DNA of 64,000 nucleotides from Ectopseudomonas oleovorans (GCF_003052605.1 NZ_QASO01000121.1:39860-103859), one strand, 5' to 3'. Shown: positions 52,001-60,775, counted from the first letter of the stretch. Program-made: numbers and translations. Notes: generated by a model from the sequence alone, not told the origin.

Positions 52001-52156
52001 GTGTTGGCGATGATTCCGCTGTCGCGCAGCGTGTTTTTCGGGCCGATGGCGGTAGCGATCATGGGCGGGCTGGTGGTGGCCACGGCATTGACCCTGTTGT
52101 TCCTGCCGGCGCTGTATGCGGCGTGGTTCCGGGTCAAGGAGAGCGAGGCGCGTTGA
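49082..52156 (+). CDS. mexK: RND multidrug efflux pump MexK
   Basis: A 1024-residue HAE1/AcrB-type proton-driven efflux pump. Twelve membrane helices are arranged around two large periplasmic loops. The proton relay is in helix 4 (LGLGLLVDDAIIAVEMM, adjacent aspartates near residue 405); the second half has GMIMRNSVILVDQIE. In P. aeruginosa, MexJK exports triclosan and, with OprM, erythromycin. No channel gene is present here, so a channel encoded elsewhere is expected. Its terminator is interrupted by a mobile element. Confidence 0.92.
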   Translation: MNFNLSAWALRNRQIVLYIMLLFAVVGALSYTKLGQSEDPPFTFKAMVIRTNWPGASAEEVSRQVTERIEKKLMETGEYERITSFSRPGESQVTFMARDSMRSSEIPELWYQVRKKISDIRHTLPPGIQGPFFNDEFGTTFGNIYALTGNGFDYAVLKDYADRLQLQLQRVKDVGKVELVGLQDEKIWIELSNTKLATLGLPLSAVQQALEAQNAVAAAGFFETASERIQLRVTGRFQSVEEIRDFPIRVADRTFRIADVAEVKRGFNDPPAPRMRFMGEDALGIAVSMKDGGDILVLGKALEDEFARLQQTLPLGMELRKVSDQPAAVKTGVGEFVKVLVEALVIVLAVSFFSLGLRTGLVVALVIPLVLAMTFAAMYYLGIGLHKISLGALVLGLGLLVDDAIIAVEMMAIKMEQGYDRFKAASFAWTSTAFPMLTGTLITAAGFLPIATAQSVTGEYTRSIFQVVAISLIASWIAAVMFVPYLGDKLLPDLAKLHAAKHGGSAGGHDPYSTPFYRRVRATVQWCVRRRGIVILLTVALFVASVLLFRFVPQQFFPASGRLELMVDIKLEEGASLSATEAEVHRLEKLLKEQPGIDNYVAYVGTGSPRFYLPLDQQLPAASFAQFVVLAKSIEERERLRGWLIKVMNDEFPTLRSRVSRLENGPPVGYPIQFRVSGEHIDEVRALARQVADKVRENPHVVNVHLDWEEPSKVVILNIDQDRARALGVNTAELSRFLQGSLSGTSVSQYREGNELIEILQRGTPQERKALSLLPSLAVPTDSGRSVALSQVATLEYGFEEGIIWHRNRLPNVTVRADVYGKQQPASLTQQILPTLDPIRAELPAGYLLEVGGTVEDSQRGQKSVNAGIPLFIVVVLTLLMLQLKSFSRSAMVFLTAPLGLIGVTLFLLIFRQPFGFVAMLGTIALAGMIMRNSVILVDQIEQDISHGLDRWHAVIEATVRRFRPIVLTALAAVLAMIPLSRSVFFGPMAVAIMGGLVVATALTLLFLPALYAAWFRVKESEAR

Positions 52157-52229
52157 GTCGTGGGAGGCGCTTCAGCGGCGACTTGCTATCGCGGCTTGAG
52201 TCCCTTCCACGAGATTCTTCATAGCAATA

Positions 52230-52429
52230 AAAAACGGGAGCCAGTGGCTAATGTCAGTCAGTTAAGCCGTTGCACTCGATCTTTGTAGGAGCCGGCTTGC
52301 CGGCGATCCGCCATAAAAAGCATCGCCAGCAAGCTGGCTCCTACGAAAAGCGCCCCCTCTACTGCAAGTAGGAGGGGGTGGTGACGAACTTATCTGATCA
52401 GCATTAAGCCAGTGGCTCCCGTTTTTCGT
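52230..52429. terminator. mexK/bfrB bidirectional terminator split by an insertion
   Basis: AAAAAACGGGAGCCAGTGGC (52229-52248) and AGCCAGTGGCTCCCGTTTTT (52407-52426) would join, minus the duplication, into ACGGGAGCC-AGT-GGCTCCCGT flanked by A and T runs. Such a hairpin would end both mexK and the convergent bfrB. A 158-bp element now separates its arms. Confidence 0.8.
52249..52406 (+). mobile_element. 158-bp miniature element (copy 2) in the mexK/bfrB terminator
   Basis: Same length and almost the same sequence as the element at 32046 (three differences, at element positions 6, 8 and 33). It begins TAATGTCAGTCAGTTAAG and ends ATCTGATCAGCATTA. It is flanked by the exact 10-bp duplication AGCCAGTGGC (52239-52248 and 52407-52416), a different target from copy 1. 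The inner REP and CCCCCTCTACT hairpins are unchanged. Recent transposition of a non-autonomous element is the simplest reading. Confidence 0.9.
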
Positions 52430-52443
52430 CGAGCGGATCGGAC

Positions 52444-52914
52444 TTATTCGTCCATCTGCGATTGCAGGTAGTTCTGCAGGCCGACGGCTTCGATCAGGCT
52501 GAGCTGGGTTTCCAGCCAGTCGATATGATCCTCTTCGGAGCAGAGGATTTCTTCGAGCAGTTCGCGGCTGGCGTAGTCACCGATGCTCTCGCAATAGGCG
52601 ATGGCGGCCTTCAGGTCACCGTGGGCCTTGTGCTCGATCTTCAGGTCGCACTCGAGCATTTCCTTGGTGTTTTCACCAATCAGGATCTTGCCCAGATCCT
52701 GCAGGTTGGGAATGCCTTCGAGGAAGAGAATGCGCTTGATCAGCTTGTCGGCATGCTTCATCTCGTCGATGGACTCGTGGTACTCGTGTTCGCCGAGTTT
52801 CTTCAGGCCCCAATCTTCGTACATGCGCGCATGCAGGAAGTACTGGTTGATGGCGACCAGTTCGTTACCAAGAATCTTGTTCAGGTGTTGAATGACCTTC
52901 TTGTCGCCTTTCAT
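52444..52914 (-). CDS. bfrB: Bacterioferritin (BfrB type)
   Basis: A 156-residue heme-containing iron-storage protein. Ferroxidase ligands E18, E51 and H54 and the heme-bridging methionine M52 (DEMKHADKLIK) are present, as are the later SEEDHIDWLE ligands (E127, H130). The methionine marks a heme-binding BfrB-type subunit. The 24-mer stores ferric iron released through Bfd. No bfd gene is adjacent. AGGAGCG precedes the ATG on the minus strand. Confidence 0.95.
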   Translation of the reverse strand: MKGDKKVIQHLNKILGNELVAINQYFLHARMYEDWGLKKLGEHEYHESIDEMKHADKLIKRILFLEGIPNLQDLGKILIGENTKEMLECDLKIEHKAHGDLKAAIAYCESIGDYASRELLEEILCSEEDHIDWLETQLSLIEAVGLQNYLQSQMDE

Positions 52915-52971
52915 GACCGCTCCTGCTGCTTCAATGACCGTGATGACCTCGGATTTTCGGCCTGGTTTTCC

Positions 52972-53003
52972 CTTATGTCAAACTTAAGTGTTTGAAACAT
53001 AAG
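52972..53003. promoter_or_regulatory. Inverted repeat upstream of bfrB
   Basis: CTTATGTCAAAC (52972-52983) is mirrored by GTTTGAAACATAAG (52990-53003), a near-perfect inverted repeat differing by a 2-base insertion, about 60-90 bases upstream of the bfrB start in an AT-rich stretch. It could be an operator or a leader hairpin. It does not match the Fur box well. The rest of the 269-base gap to glpD holds no gene. Confidence 0.45.
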
Positions 53004-53144
53004 TAAAAATAAAACTGAATAAGAATGTTTTTATTCCGCATCATGACGCCAAGTTATTGAATCAACGCAATAAAAAAGTTACTGAAAGTTCTACGCTGAC
53101 TGAAACGGGGAAGTAACCCCGATATTTTATTTTTCCGTGCCCAT

Positions 53145-53167
53145 AAAAAAGCCCCGCAGAGCGGGGC
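53145..53167 (-). terminator. Rho-independent terminator after glpD
   Basis: On the minus strand GCCCCGC pairs with GCGGGGC (53161-53167 and 53151-53157) around TCT, followed by six T residues (53150-53145). It lies 17 bases after the glpD stop. Confidence 0.9.
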
Positions 53168-53183
53168 ATGGGGCACGCAGAAT

Positions 53184-54713
53184 TCAGGCAGCGTAAGCCG
53201 AATGCGGGTCGCGGCTGTTCAGGTAGTCCTGGAGGCGGGCCTGCTGCGCCGGGGTCATGAACAGGCCCAGTTTGCTGCGCCGCCAGAGAATGTCGGCACT
53301 GCTGCGCGCCCATTCTTCACGGCGCAGGTATTCCACTTCGCGGGTGTAAAGCCCGGCACCGAGATGTTCGCCGAGGTCGGTAAGGTTGTGTACGCCGTCG
53401 AGCAGGCGCCAGGTACGGCTGCCATAGCTGGTAGCCCAGCGTCTGGCCAGGCTGGTGGGTAGCCAGCCATAGCGTTCGCAGAGCGCTTCGACCAGGGCGC
53501 TCTGGCCTTGCAGATCCTCGCCACCGGGGAGCGGGGCGGTGGCTGTCCAGCTCGGCCCCAGGTTGCTGAAATGCGCGGCCAGTTCATGCATGGCGGATTC
53601 GGCCAGCTTGCGATAGGTGGTCAGCTTGCCGCCGAACACTGAAAGCAGCGGCGCCTCGCCCGGCGCGCCGGAGAGCGAAAGGGTGTAGTCGCGGGTAATG
53701 GCCGACGGCTCATCGGATTCGTCATCGCACAGTGGGCGCACACCCGCGAAGCTGTGCAGCACATCGTCGCGGCTGAGCTGCTGCTTGAAGTGATCATTGA
53801 CCACCTTGAGCAGATAGTCGGTTTCCTCGGCGGTGATCGTCACCTGGGCGGGGTCGCCCTGATATTCGCGATCAGTAGTGCCGATCAGGGTGAAGCGCTC
53901 CAGATAAGGAATGGCGAAGACAATGCGACGGTCTTCGTTCTGCAGGATGTAGGCCTGCTCACCGTCATACAGGCGCGGCACGACGATATGGCTGCCCTGG
54001 ATCAGGCGAATGCCGTACGGCGATTGCTGCTTGAGGTCTTCACGGATGAAGCGCGCGACCCAGGGGCCGGCAGCGTTGACCAGAGCGCGGGCGCGAATGG
54101 ACAGCAGGCTGCCGTCGCTGCGCTCCAGGTGGATATGCCACAGGCCCTTGCTGCGCCGCGCACTGACGCAGCGAGTGCGCGTGTGGATGTGCGCGCCTTT
54201 TTCCCGCGCGGCCATGGCGTTGAGCACCACCAGGCGAGCATCGTCCACCCAGCAGTCGGAATATTCGAAACCGCGGCTGATCTCCGCTTTCAACGGGCTA
54301 CCGGCGCCGAAGCGCACGCCGCGCGAAGCCGGCAGGCGCTTGCGCTTGCCCAGGTGGTCGTAGAGGAACAGGCCGGCGCGGATCATCCAGGCCGGACGCA
54401 GGTGTGGGCGGTGCGGCAGAACGAAGCGCATCGGTTTGACGATATGCGGCGCCTTGGCCAGCAACACTTCGCGCTCGGCCAGGGCCTCACGTACCAGGCG
54501 GAACTCGTGGTGCTCCAGGTAGCGCAGGCCGCCATGGATCAGTTTGCTGCTGGCAGATGAAGTATGGCTGGCCAGGTCGTCCTTTTCACAAAGGAACACG
54601 GACAGGCCGCGGCCGGCTGCATCGGCGGCGATGCCCACACCATTGATACCGCCGCCAACGACGGCGAGGTCATAGACTTCCGCAACGGGGCTGGCGAACT
54701 GGTCGTGGGGCAT
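53184..54713 (-). CDS. glpD: Glycerol-3-phosphate dehydrogenase GlpD
   Basis: A 509-residue membrane-associated flavoenzyme oxidising glycerol 3-phosphate to dihydroxyacetone phosphate and reducing quinone. FAD motif DLAVVGGGINGVGIAADAAGR (residues 15-34), SSKLIHGGLRYLEHHEFRLV and the C-terminal DAO domain are intact. ATG 54713 gives a length near that of the P. aeruginosa enzyme; an upstream in-frame GTG (54755) falls in the putative GlpR operator. glpR lies upstream in the same orientation. Confidence 0.95.
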   Translation of the reverse strand: MPHDQFASPVAEVYDLAVVGGGINGVGIAADAAGRGLSVFLCEKDDLASHTSSASSKLIHGGLRYLEHHEFRLVREALAEREVLLAKAPHIVKPMRFVLPHRPHLRPAWMIRAGLFLYDHLGKRKRLPASRGVRFGAGSPLKAEISRGFEYSDCWVDDARLVVLNAMAAREKGAHIHTRTRCVSARRSKGLWHIHLERSDGSLLSIRARALVNAAGPWVARFIREDLKQQSPYGIRLIQGSHIVVPRLYDGEQAYILQNEDRRIVFAIPYLERFTLIGTTDREYQGDPAQVTITAEETDYLLKVVNDHFKQQLSRDDVLHSFAGVRPLCDDESDEPSAITRDYTLSLSGAPGEAPLLSVFGGKLTTYRKLAESAMHELAAHFSNLGPSWTATAPLPGGEDLQGQSALVEALCERYGWLPTSLARRWATSYGSRTWRLLDGVHNLTDLGEHLGAGLYTREVEYLRREEWARSSADILWRRSKLGLFMTPAQQARLQDYLNSRDPHSAYAA

Positions 54714-54733
54714 GTAGTACGCTCGGCTGTTGG

Positions 54734-54765
54734 ATTCGAATGTGGTTATGTTCACTTTCGAAAAT
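54734..54765 (-). promoter_or_regulatory. Candidate GlpR operator upstream of glpD
   Basis: The minus strand reads ATTTTCGAAAGTGAACATAA then CCACATTCGAAT. TTCGAA occurs twice and GTGAACAT resembles the AACGAACAT half-site of E. coli GlpR. The 10-mer CACATTCGAA is shared with the glpR-ybaK promoter region (55766-55775). The sharing supports a common regulator. Confidence 0.5.
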
Positions 54766-54843
54766 ATGCTAGACGAAGATGCGCAGCTTCGCTACCCCGG
54801 CACGCGATTGCGCGCCGAGCGGTAGTTAAGAGGTGGGTTTGCA

Positions 54844-54896
54844 GTAGGGCGGGTGCAACCCGCCGATACGTTGCTGGCGGGTTGCACCCGCCCTAC
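54844..54896 (+). repeat. REP hairpin GGGCGGGTGCAACCCGCC, copy 3
   Basis: GTAGGGCGGGTGCAACCCGC faces GGCGGGTTGCACCCGCCCTAC, between glpD and glpR. It is the best-conserved copy of the three in this window and could separate glpR from glpD transcription. Confidence 0.85.
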
Positions 54897-54918
54897 GCGA
54901 TAGCCGTCGAGAGACCAA

Positions 54919-55677
54919 TCAGACCAGATCGAGCTGGACCTTGTGGCTGTGCAGCAGGCGGGAGATGGCGGCTGAAGGTGCGCTATCGGTAAAGACGCGG
55001 TCGACCAGGGCGATGGAGCCCAGGCGTACCACGGCGTTACGGCCGAACTTGCTGGAGTCGACGGCGAGGAAAACCTGCCGCGCGTTGTCGATGATCGCCT
55101 GGGAAACGCGTACTTCCTGGTAGTCGAAGTCGAGCAGGCTGCCGTCGTCGTCGATGCCGCTGATGCCGACGATGGCGTAGTCGACCTTGAACTGCTGGAT
55201 GAAATCCACCGCTGCCTGACCGACGATACCGCCGTCGCTGCGCACCGTACCGCCGGCCACCAGGACCTCGAAGTCGGCCTTGGCGCTGAGTTGCGCGGCG
55301 ACGTGCAGGTTGTTGGTGATGATCTTCAGACCCTTGTGGTTCTGCAGCTCACGGGCGATGGCCTCGGTGGTGGTGCCGATATTGATGAACAGTGAGGCGT
55401 GATCAGGTATCTGCGCCGCCACGGCTTCGGCGATACGCTGTTTTTCTTCGCGCATCTGCCCGGCGCGCATGCCATAGGCGGTGTTCTGAATGCTTGATGA
55501 TTCGCACGCCGCGCCGCCATGGGTACGACGCAACAGGCCGTGCTCGGCCAACAGGTTGATGTCGCGGCGAATGGTCTGTGGGGTAACGGCGAAGGCTTGA
55601 GCCAGTTCATCGATGCTGACGTAGCCACGGTCGCGGGCGAGGTTGAGGATGTCGTGCTGGCGGGGAGCGAGATTCAT
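54919..55677 (-). CDS. glpR: DeoR-family repressor GlpR
   Basis: A 252-residue DeoR-family regulator: N-terminal winged HTH (RQHDILNLARDRGYVSIDEL, AVTPQTIRRDINLLAEHGLL at about 25-45) and a C-terminal sugar-phosphate sensing domain with INIGTTTEAIARELQ (about 98-112) and VGISGIDDDGSLLDFD. It would repress glpD and glpK until glycerol 3-phosphate binds. It is upstream of glpD and divergent from ybaK and glpK. Confidence 0.93.
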   Translation of the reverse strand: MNLAPRQHDILNLARDRGYVSIDELAQAFAVTPQTIRRDINLLAEHGLLRRTHGGAACESSSIQNTAYGMRAGQMREEKQRIAEAVAAQIPDHASLFINIGTTTEAIARELQNHKGLKIITNNLHVAAQLSAKADFEVLVAGGTVRSDGGIVGQAAVDFIQQFKVDYAIVGISGIDDDGSLLDFDYQEVRVSQAIIDNARQVFLAVDSSKFGRNAVVRLGSIALVDRVFTDSAPSAAISRLLHSHKVQLDLV

Positions 55678-55761
55678 GAGCGCTTCCTGTGATGGTCACC
55701 CATTATAGGCTGTAGATGCGGAGGATTTCGGCCTGTTAATGTAGGGCATCTTTCACAGCGT

Positions 55762-55779
55762 TTTCACATTCGAACATGA
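55762..55779. promoter_or_regulatory. Candidate GlpR operator at glpR-ybaK divergent promoters
   Basis: TTTCACATTCGAACATGA overlaps the ybaK start. It contains CACATTCGAA, identical to part of the glpD upstream site, and the half-site TTCGAACAT. It could let GlpR control ybaK, and itself from a distance. Confidence 0.45.
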
Positions 55780-56246
55780 CTCCCGCAATCGATCTGTTGA
55801 AAAAGGCCAAGGCCGAACACCGCGTGCACAGCTACCAGCACGATCCCAAGGCGCCGTCCTACGGGCTAGAGGCGGCCGAGAAGCTGGGGCTGGCACCCGA
55901 GTGCGTGTACAAGACCCTGCTCGCAGCGACCGAGAAGGGCGAGCTGCTGGTGGCTGTCGTGCCGGTGGCGGGCAGCCTCGATCTCAAGGCGCTGGCAGCA
56001 GCTGCTGGGGCGAAGAAAGCGGACATGGCCGACCCGGCAGCCGCACAGCGCGCCACCGGTTATCTGGTTGGCGGCATCAGCCCGCTAGGGCAGAAGAAGC
56101 GCCTGCGTACCTTTATCGACGAAAGTGCACGCCAGCATCCCACCATTCACGTGAGTGGTGGCCGGCGAGGGCTGGAGCTGGAGCTCTCGGCCGAGACCCT
56201 GGCACAGCACACTCAGGGGCAGTTCGCCGCTATCGGCAAAGCCTGA
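55776..56246 (+). CDS. ybaK: Cys-tRNA(Pro) deacylase YbaK/EbsC
   Basis: A 156-residue INS-superfamily editing enzyme that removes cysteine mischarged on tRNA-Pro. Characteristic segments are PSYGLEAAEKLGLAPECVYKTLL (read in parts, 28-50), LVAVVPVAGSLDLKALAAAAGAKK, and GYLVGGISPLGQKKRLRTFID with the catalytic lysine region. It lies between divergent glpR and co-directional glpK (82-base gap), an unusual place for this gene. Confidence 0.93.
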   Translation: MTPAIDLLKKAKAEHRVHSYQHDPKAPSYGLEAAEKLGLAPECVYKTLLAATEKGELLVAVVPVAGSLDLKALAAAAGAKKADMADPAAAQRATGYLVGGISPLGQKKRLRTFIDESARQHPTIHVSGGRRGLELELSAETLAQHTQGQFAAIGKA

Positions 56247-56328
56247 AACGAGCAGTATGCTGCCAGCAAAATAAGCCAATCTGCGGTCAACAGCAGCGAA
56301 CGTTACCGATAACAACAAGGAATCTTGC

Positions 56329-57816
56329 ATGACCCAATACCTGCTAGCCATCGACCAGGGCACCACCAGCTCCCGCGCCATCATCTTCAGTGCCCAGGGA
56401 TTGCCGGTTGCGCGCGCCCAGCAGGAGTTCAAGCAGTACTTCCCTCAGGATGGCTGGGTCGAGCACGACGGTGAGGAGATATGGTCCTCCACGCTCAAGG
56501 TTTGCCGCGATGCGATTGCCAGCAGCGGTCTGCAGCCCGAGGCGATTGCCGCCATCGGTATCACCAACCAGCGCGAAACCACCCTGGTGTGGGATGCCGT
56601 CAGTGGTACGCCTATCCATCCGGCCATCGTCTGGCAGGATCGCCGCACCGCCGACTATTGCGCCGGGCTCAAGGAGCAAGGCCACGAGGCGGAGGTCTCG
56701 GCCAAGACCGGCCTGTTGATCGACCCGTATTTTTCCGCCACCAAGCTGCGCTGGATACTGGAGAACGTACCCGGTGCCCGGGCGCGGGCCGAGCGCGGTG
56801 AGCTGCGCTTCGGTACCGTCGACAGCTTCCTGTTGTGGCGTCTGACCGATGGCAAGGTGCACCGCACCGACGCCAGCAACGCCTCGCGCACGCTGATGTT
56901 CAACATCCATACCCAACAGTGGGATGAAGAGCTGCTCAAGCTGTTCGAGATCCCGGCCAGCCTGCTGCCCGAGGTGCTCGATTGTGCCGCCGAGTTCGGT
57001 CACACCGACAGCGTGCTGCTCGGCGCCAGCATTCCGGTGCTGGGCATGGCCGGTGACCAGCAGGCGGCCCTGATCGGCCAGGCCTGCTTCGAGCCGGGCA
57101 TGGTCAAGAGCACCTACGGTACTGGCTGTTTCATGATCCAGAACACCGGCGATCAGCCGGTGAGTTCGAAGAACCGTCTGCTCACCACGGTCGGCTATCG
57201 CCTTAATGGCAAGGTCACCTACGCGGTGGAGGGCAGCATCTTCGTGGCCGGTGCTGCGGTGCAGTGGTTGCGTGACGGTATCAAGCTGATCAGCCATGCG
57301 CGCGAAAGCGAGGCGCTGGCCGAGGCCACTGGTGAAGCCTGCGGCGTCTACCTGGTGCCGGCATTCACCGGCCTGGGGGCGCCGTATTGGGACCCCAAGG
57401 CGCGCGGTGCCATCTTCGGCCTGACCCGCGATACCGGGATCAAGGAGATCGTCACCGCCGGCCTGCAGTCGGTGTGCTACCAGACCCGTGACCTGCTCGA
57501 AGCCATGCGCCAGGATGGGGCGGCGGCGCCTAGCGCCCTGCGTGTCGACGGCGGCATGGTAGAGAACAACTGGGTCATGCAGTTTCTCGCCGACATTCTC
57601 GGCGTCAGTGTCGAGCGCCCCGAGGTCACCGAGACCACTGCGCTCGGCGTCGCCTACCTGGCGGGTCTGAAGCTGGGCCTGTACCAGGACCTGAACGCCA
57701 TCGCCAGTCATTGGCATCGTCAGCAGCGTTTCGAGCCGCGGATGAACGATGCGCACCGCGAACGCCTTTACGCTGGTTGGCTGGATGCGGTGAAGCGGGT
57801 GCGCAGCGAGCCTTGA
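56329..57816 (+). CDS. glpK: Glycerol kinase
   Basis: A 495-residue FGGY-family kinase that phosphorylates glycerol. Signatures: AIDQGTTSSRAIIF (5-18), ITNQRETTLVWD, GMAGDQQAALIGQ (about 240) and YGTGCFMIQNTG. AACAAGGAA precedes the ATG. The upstream 82 bases contain GCGAACGTTACCGATAAC, a possible GlpR half-site. No glycerol facilitator gene (glpF) is beside it, unlike P. aeruginosa. Confidence 0.97.
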   Translation: MTQYLLAIDQGTTSSRAIIFSAQGLPVARAQQEFKQYFPQDGWVEHDGEEIWSSTLKVCRDAIASSGLQPEAIAAIGITNQRETTLVWDAVSGTPIHPAIVWQDRRTADYCAGLKEQGHEAEVSAKTGLLIDPYFSATKLRWILENVPGARARAERGELRFGTVDSFLLWRLTDGKVHRTDASNASRTLMFNIHTQQWDEELLKLFEIPASLLPEVLDCAAEFGHTDSVLLGASIPVLGMAGDQQAALIGQACFEPGMVKSTYGTGCFMIQNTGDQPVSSKNRLLTTVGYRLNGKVTYAVEGSIFVAGAAVQWLRDGIKLISHARESEALAEATGEACGVYLVPAFTGLGAPYWDPKARGAIFGLTRDTGIKEIVTAGLQSVCYQTRDLLEAMRQDGAAAPSALRVDGGMVENNWVMQFLADILGVSVERPEVTETTALGVAYLAGLKLGLYQDLNAIASHWHRQQRFEPRMNDAHRERLYAGWLDAVKRVRSEP

Positions 57817-57944
57817 AGCACCCCGGGATCGTAGAAGCGGCTTTAGCCGCGATGCTCGGGCTTAACTGGAAAACAGCAACTGTATCTGTTGCGGCTTACC
57901 CTGCGCAGGCATGCTGGCGGCTCTCATCTGGCCAGGAATGCAGC

Positions 57945-58751
57945 ATGCCTCTCGAATTCCATCAAGTTGACGCCTTTACCGATCAGCCGTTCGCGGGCAA
58001 TCCCGCCATGGTCTATCGCCTGAATGCCTGGCTCGACGATGCCCTGATGCAGCGCATCGCTGCCGAGCACAACCTGGCCGAGACCGCATTCGTGGTGAAA
58101 GAGAGCGGTGCCTGGCATATCCGCTGGTTCACCCCAGTCAGCGAGGTGCCGCTGTGCGGGCATGCCACCCTGGCGGCGGCCAAGGTGCTATTCGACATCT
58201 ATCAGGAACCGGCCGAGGTGCTGGATTTCACCTGCTTGTCCGGAGCGCTGCAGGTCACCCGGCAGGGCGAACGTCTGCAATTGGATTTCCCGGTGCGGCG
58301 CGCGGAGTTGGTGGCGCGGGAATTACACGAGCAGGCCGAGCGTGCGCTGGAGCGTCAGGTGGAGCAGGTACTGGCGCTGGGTAATGCTGATGGCGGCGTG
58401 CAGGAACTGATGGTGGTGCTGGATTCCGAGGCAGAACTCCGCGAGCTGAAGCCGAACCTGCCCGCGCTGGCTACCTTGCCTGGGCTTGGCGTGCTGGTCA
58501 CGGCTGCCGGGGCCCAACATGACTTCGTTTCGCGCTACTTCGCGCCCAGTATCGGTATCGATGAAGACCCGGTCACCGGTTCGACCCACTGCATCCTGAT
58601 GCCTTATTGGGGCGAGCGTCTGGGCCGCAACACGCTCAGTGCCTTCCAGTGTTCGGCGCGTGGTGGTGAGTTGCTCTGTCGTCTGGAGGGCGAGCGGGTG
58701 AAGATCGCTGGCCACGCGCGGCATATCGCCAGTGGCCAGCTGATGCTCTGA
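57945..58751 (+). CDS. PhzF-family isomerase/epimerase
   Basis: A 268-residue protein of the PhzF/DapF-fold family. The general acid/base glutamate is E46 in EHNLAETAFV; FAGNPAMV (16-23), CGHATLAAAKVLF and DEDPVTGSTHC (about 205) complete the family pattern. Most members outside phenazine clusters have no known substrate; no phz genes are nearby. AGGAA lies 6 bases before ATG 57945; the longer frame overlaps glpK and is rejected. Confidence 0.92.
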   Translation: MPLEFHQVDAFTDQPFAGNPAMVYRLNAWLDDALMQRIAAEHNLAETAFVVKESGAWHIRWFTPVSEVPLCGHATLAAAKVLFDIYQEPAEVLDFTCLSGALQVTRQGERLQLDFPVRRAELVARELHEQAERALERQVEQVLALGNADGGVQELMVVLDSEAELRELKPNLPALATLPGLGVLVTAAGAQHDFVSRYFAPSIGIDEDPVTGSTHCILMPYWGERLGRNTLSAFQCSARGGELLCRLEGERVKIAGHARHIASGQLML

Positions 58752-59854
58752 TCAGTTGCTGCTGACCCGGCGCACGCCACCGGAGTCGCTGAGTTGCAAT
58801 TGCGCGGCGACGCTGCCGAGAGCCGGGAAGGCCACCAGGTGATCGGCGGCGACGCGGATGCCTACCTCGTCGCCTGGCTGGTGATCGGCATGGCTGGGGA
58901 AGATCGATTCCAACTGACTGCCGGTCGGCAGTTGCAGGCGGTAGAGCGTGGCAGCGCCGAGGAAGGTCTTGCCGACGATGCGCGCCTTCAGTTCGCTGTG
59001 CTCGTCCGGGACGATGTCGTCCGGGCGCAGCAAGACGTCTACCGCGCTGCCCTGAGCCCAGGTATAGGCGCGGTTGCCGCGGATCATGCCGAGCTCGGTC
59101 TGCACCGTTTCCGGGCCGAGCAACTGGCCGCGAATGAAGTAACCCTGACCGATGAAGCTGGCGACGAAAGGCGTCAGCGGCTCGTGATAGAGATTGAACG
59201 GCGTATCCCACTGCTCCAGGCGACCATCCTTGAACACGCCGACGTGATCGCTGACGGCGAAGGCTTCTTCCTGATCGTGAGTGACCAGAATGGCGCTGGT
59301 GCCACGCGCCTTGAGAATTTCTCGTACCTCATGGCTCAGGCGTCTGCGCAGTTCGCCATCGAGGTTGGAGAAGGGTTCGTCGAGTAGCAGCAATTTCGGT
59401 TCCGGCGCCAGAGCGCGCGCCAGGGCGACCCGTTGCTGCTGACCACCGGACAGCTCGTGCGGGTAACGTTTGGCCAGGTTACCGAGCTTGACCAGCTCCA
59501 GCAGTTCTTGAGTGGCGCGCTCGGTGTTGGGCTGCTTGCGGATACCGAAGGCGACGTTTTCCGCCACACTCAGGTGGGGGAACAGGGCGTAATCCTGGAA
59601 CACCATGCCGATATGGCGTTTCTCCGGCGCAAGGGTAAAACCGGCGCGGGAAATCACTTCACCTGCCAGTTCGATCTCGCCTTCCAGGACCGGCTCGAAA
59701 CCGGCGATGGCGCGCAATGTGGTGGTCTTGCCGCAGCCCGATGGACCGAGCAGGCAGCCGATGTCGCCAGGGTTGAGGTGCAGGTCGAGATCCTGCACCA
59801 CCTTGTGGGCGTGGTAGCCGCAGTTCAGCCCGCGTAGCTGCAGCAGAGGCTGGC

Positions 59855-59858
<4 letters not shown>
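58752..59858 (-). CDS. ABC transporter ATP-binding protein (FbpC/PotA type)
   Basis: A 368-residue ATPase: Walker A GPSGCGKTT (about 39-47), Q-loop FQDYALFPHLSV, signature LSGGQQQRVALARAL, Walker B LLLLDEPFSNLD and H-loop VTHDQEEAFAVSD. The C-terminal 120 residues form a TOBE-like regulatory domain. This build is typical of ferric iron, spermidine or thiosulfate importers. No permease or binding-protein gene is next to it. Its ATG overlaps the argF stop, so it is co-translated with argF. Confidence 0.9.

Positions 59859-60775
<917 letters not shown>

Noticed and set aside
52920..53060. Fur box upstream of bfrB
   Set aside because: AT-rich stretches such as GAATAAGAATGTTTTTATTC are partly symmetric but do not match the Fur consensus well enough to claim.
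57945..58751. Phenazine biosynthesis by the PhzF-like protein
   Set aside because: No other phz genes are nearby, and most PhzF-fold proteins outside such clusters act in other, unknown reactions.
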